DNA of 42,380 nucleotides from Bacilli bacterium. GTDB lineage: Bacteria > Bacillota_I > Bacilli_A > RF39 > UBA660. The stretch is from positions 1 to 42,380 of the forward strand of contig JAFUNE010000003.1 in the NCBI GenBank assembly GCA_017473105.1. The letters are read 5' to 3'. This document shows, piece after piece, positions 42,250-42,380 of the stretch. Every line of letters starts with the position of its first letter. The first letter of the stretch is position 1. The notes beneath the pieces are model-generated. The model did not search any database. It saw only the letters and a program-made list of their open reading frames with translations, and had not been told where the DNA came from. The translations under genes and the position numbers were made by a program.

Positions 42250-42380
42250 GAAATAATAAGTGTCCGCACATATCATTACCTAAATAAATGCGATTTATAT
42301 ATTACATATTATCATATTTGAACTCTTATATCCAAACATTGCTCTCGGATAATTATTTATCCAATCTTCTATTTCTTTTA
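42250..42380 (-). mobile_element. End of an insertion sequence, probably IS30 family (partial)
   Basis: The last 86 bases encode, on the minus strand, the C-terminus of a transposase. The bases 42258-42290 downstream of its stop include GTGTCCGCACATATC and would hold the element's terminal inverted repeat; the other end is outside the window, so this is not confirmed. Confidence 0.45.
42295..42380 (-). CDS. IS30-family transposase, C-terminal end (partial)
   Basis: The minus-strand frame open from the window edge reads KEIEDWINNYPRAMFGYKSS and ends NMIICNI before TAA (42295-42297). The I-x-D-W-I-N-N-Y-P-R-x-x-x-G-Y-K-S pattern is the usual end of IS30-type transposases. Only 27 complete codons are visible, so the element may be whole or a remnant. 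Confidence 0.5.
   Translation of the reverse strand, partial: KEIEDWINNYPRAMFGYKSSNMIICNI

Noticed and set aside
1..42380. CRISPR array, tRNA or rRNA genes
   Set aside because: I found no regularly spaced direct repeats and no tRNA-like cloverleaf or rRNA sequence in the intergenic regions.

Overview
This is a very AT-rich window with strong AGGAGG-type ribosome binding sites. UGA serves as a normal stop: it ends the recombinase at 15886 and the 863-residue gene at 8332. The gene content is tRNA-Met-responsive T-box before metG, PcrA, class B sortase, SipW-like signal peptidases, type VIIb secretion EssC and pyruvate formate-lyase. Together these point to an anaerobic, fermentative, Gram-positive-type Bacillota, probably an uncultured gut lineage of Bacilli related to Erysipelotrichia or RF39. 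That placement is inference. There are no rRNA or tRNA genes and no CRISPR array.

Layout. (1) Positions 1-6723, minus strand: a cell-surface operon. It starts with a class B sortase carrying a large extra N-terminal domain, then two small secreted proteins with C-terminal anchors, a 1166-residue cysteine-rich secreted protein, and a membrane protein cut by the window edge. (2) 6787-8329: a thioredoxin-fold-like membrane protein, an HD-domain hydrolase, and two tiny convergent ORFs sharing one terminator. (3) 8332-15534, minus strand: an 863-residue helical protein of unknown function, the PcrA helicase, an unknown protein, and a SipW-like signal peptidase with a TasA/camelysin-like secreted protein. 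(4) 15663-23973, plus strand: an SsuABC/NMT1-type ABC transporter. Its substrate-binding protein gene is split by a 5.84-kb element containing a large serine recombinase, two arylsulfotransferase-like proteins and a membrane-anchored cargo protein. The ATPase and permease genes remain intact downstream. (5) 23996-24999: two small membrane proteins. (6) 25113-28038: pflB-pflA. (7) 28066-30511, minus strand: a second SipW-like signal peptidase between two surface proteins. (8) 30562-32321: metG with its T-box leader. (9) 32359-33639: an AlkD-like protein and a transglutaminase-like protein, divergent. (10) 33684-40757: a type VIIb secretion locus with essC and an EsaB/YukD-like gene, converging on an operon of six small Esx/WXG100-like proteins. 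(11) 40848-42170: an M14 metallocarboxypeptidase. (12) Right edge: the 3' end of what looks like an IS30-family transposase.

The best-supported unusual structure is the serine-recombinase element. Joining the chromosomal flanks at a shared CAGGTG core restores an uninterrupted 324-codon substrate-binding protein gene exactly in frame. Joining the element's own ends produces a perfect 20-bp dyad, TTATTCACA-GG-TGTGAATAA. This is what an attP with a central GG crossover dinucleotide should look like. The other notable systems are the six-Esx operon facing essC and the sortase/cysteine-rich-protein operon at the left edge.
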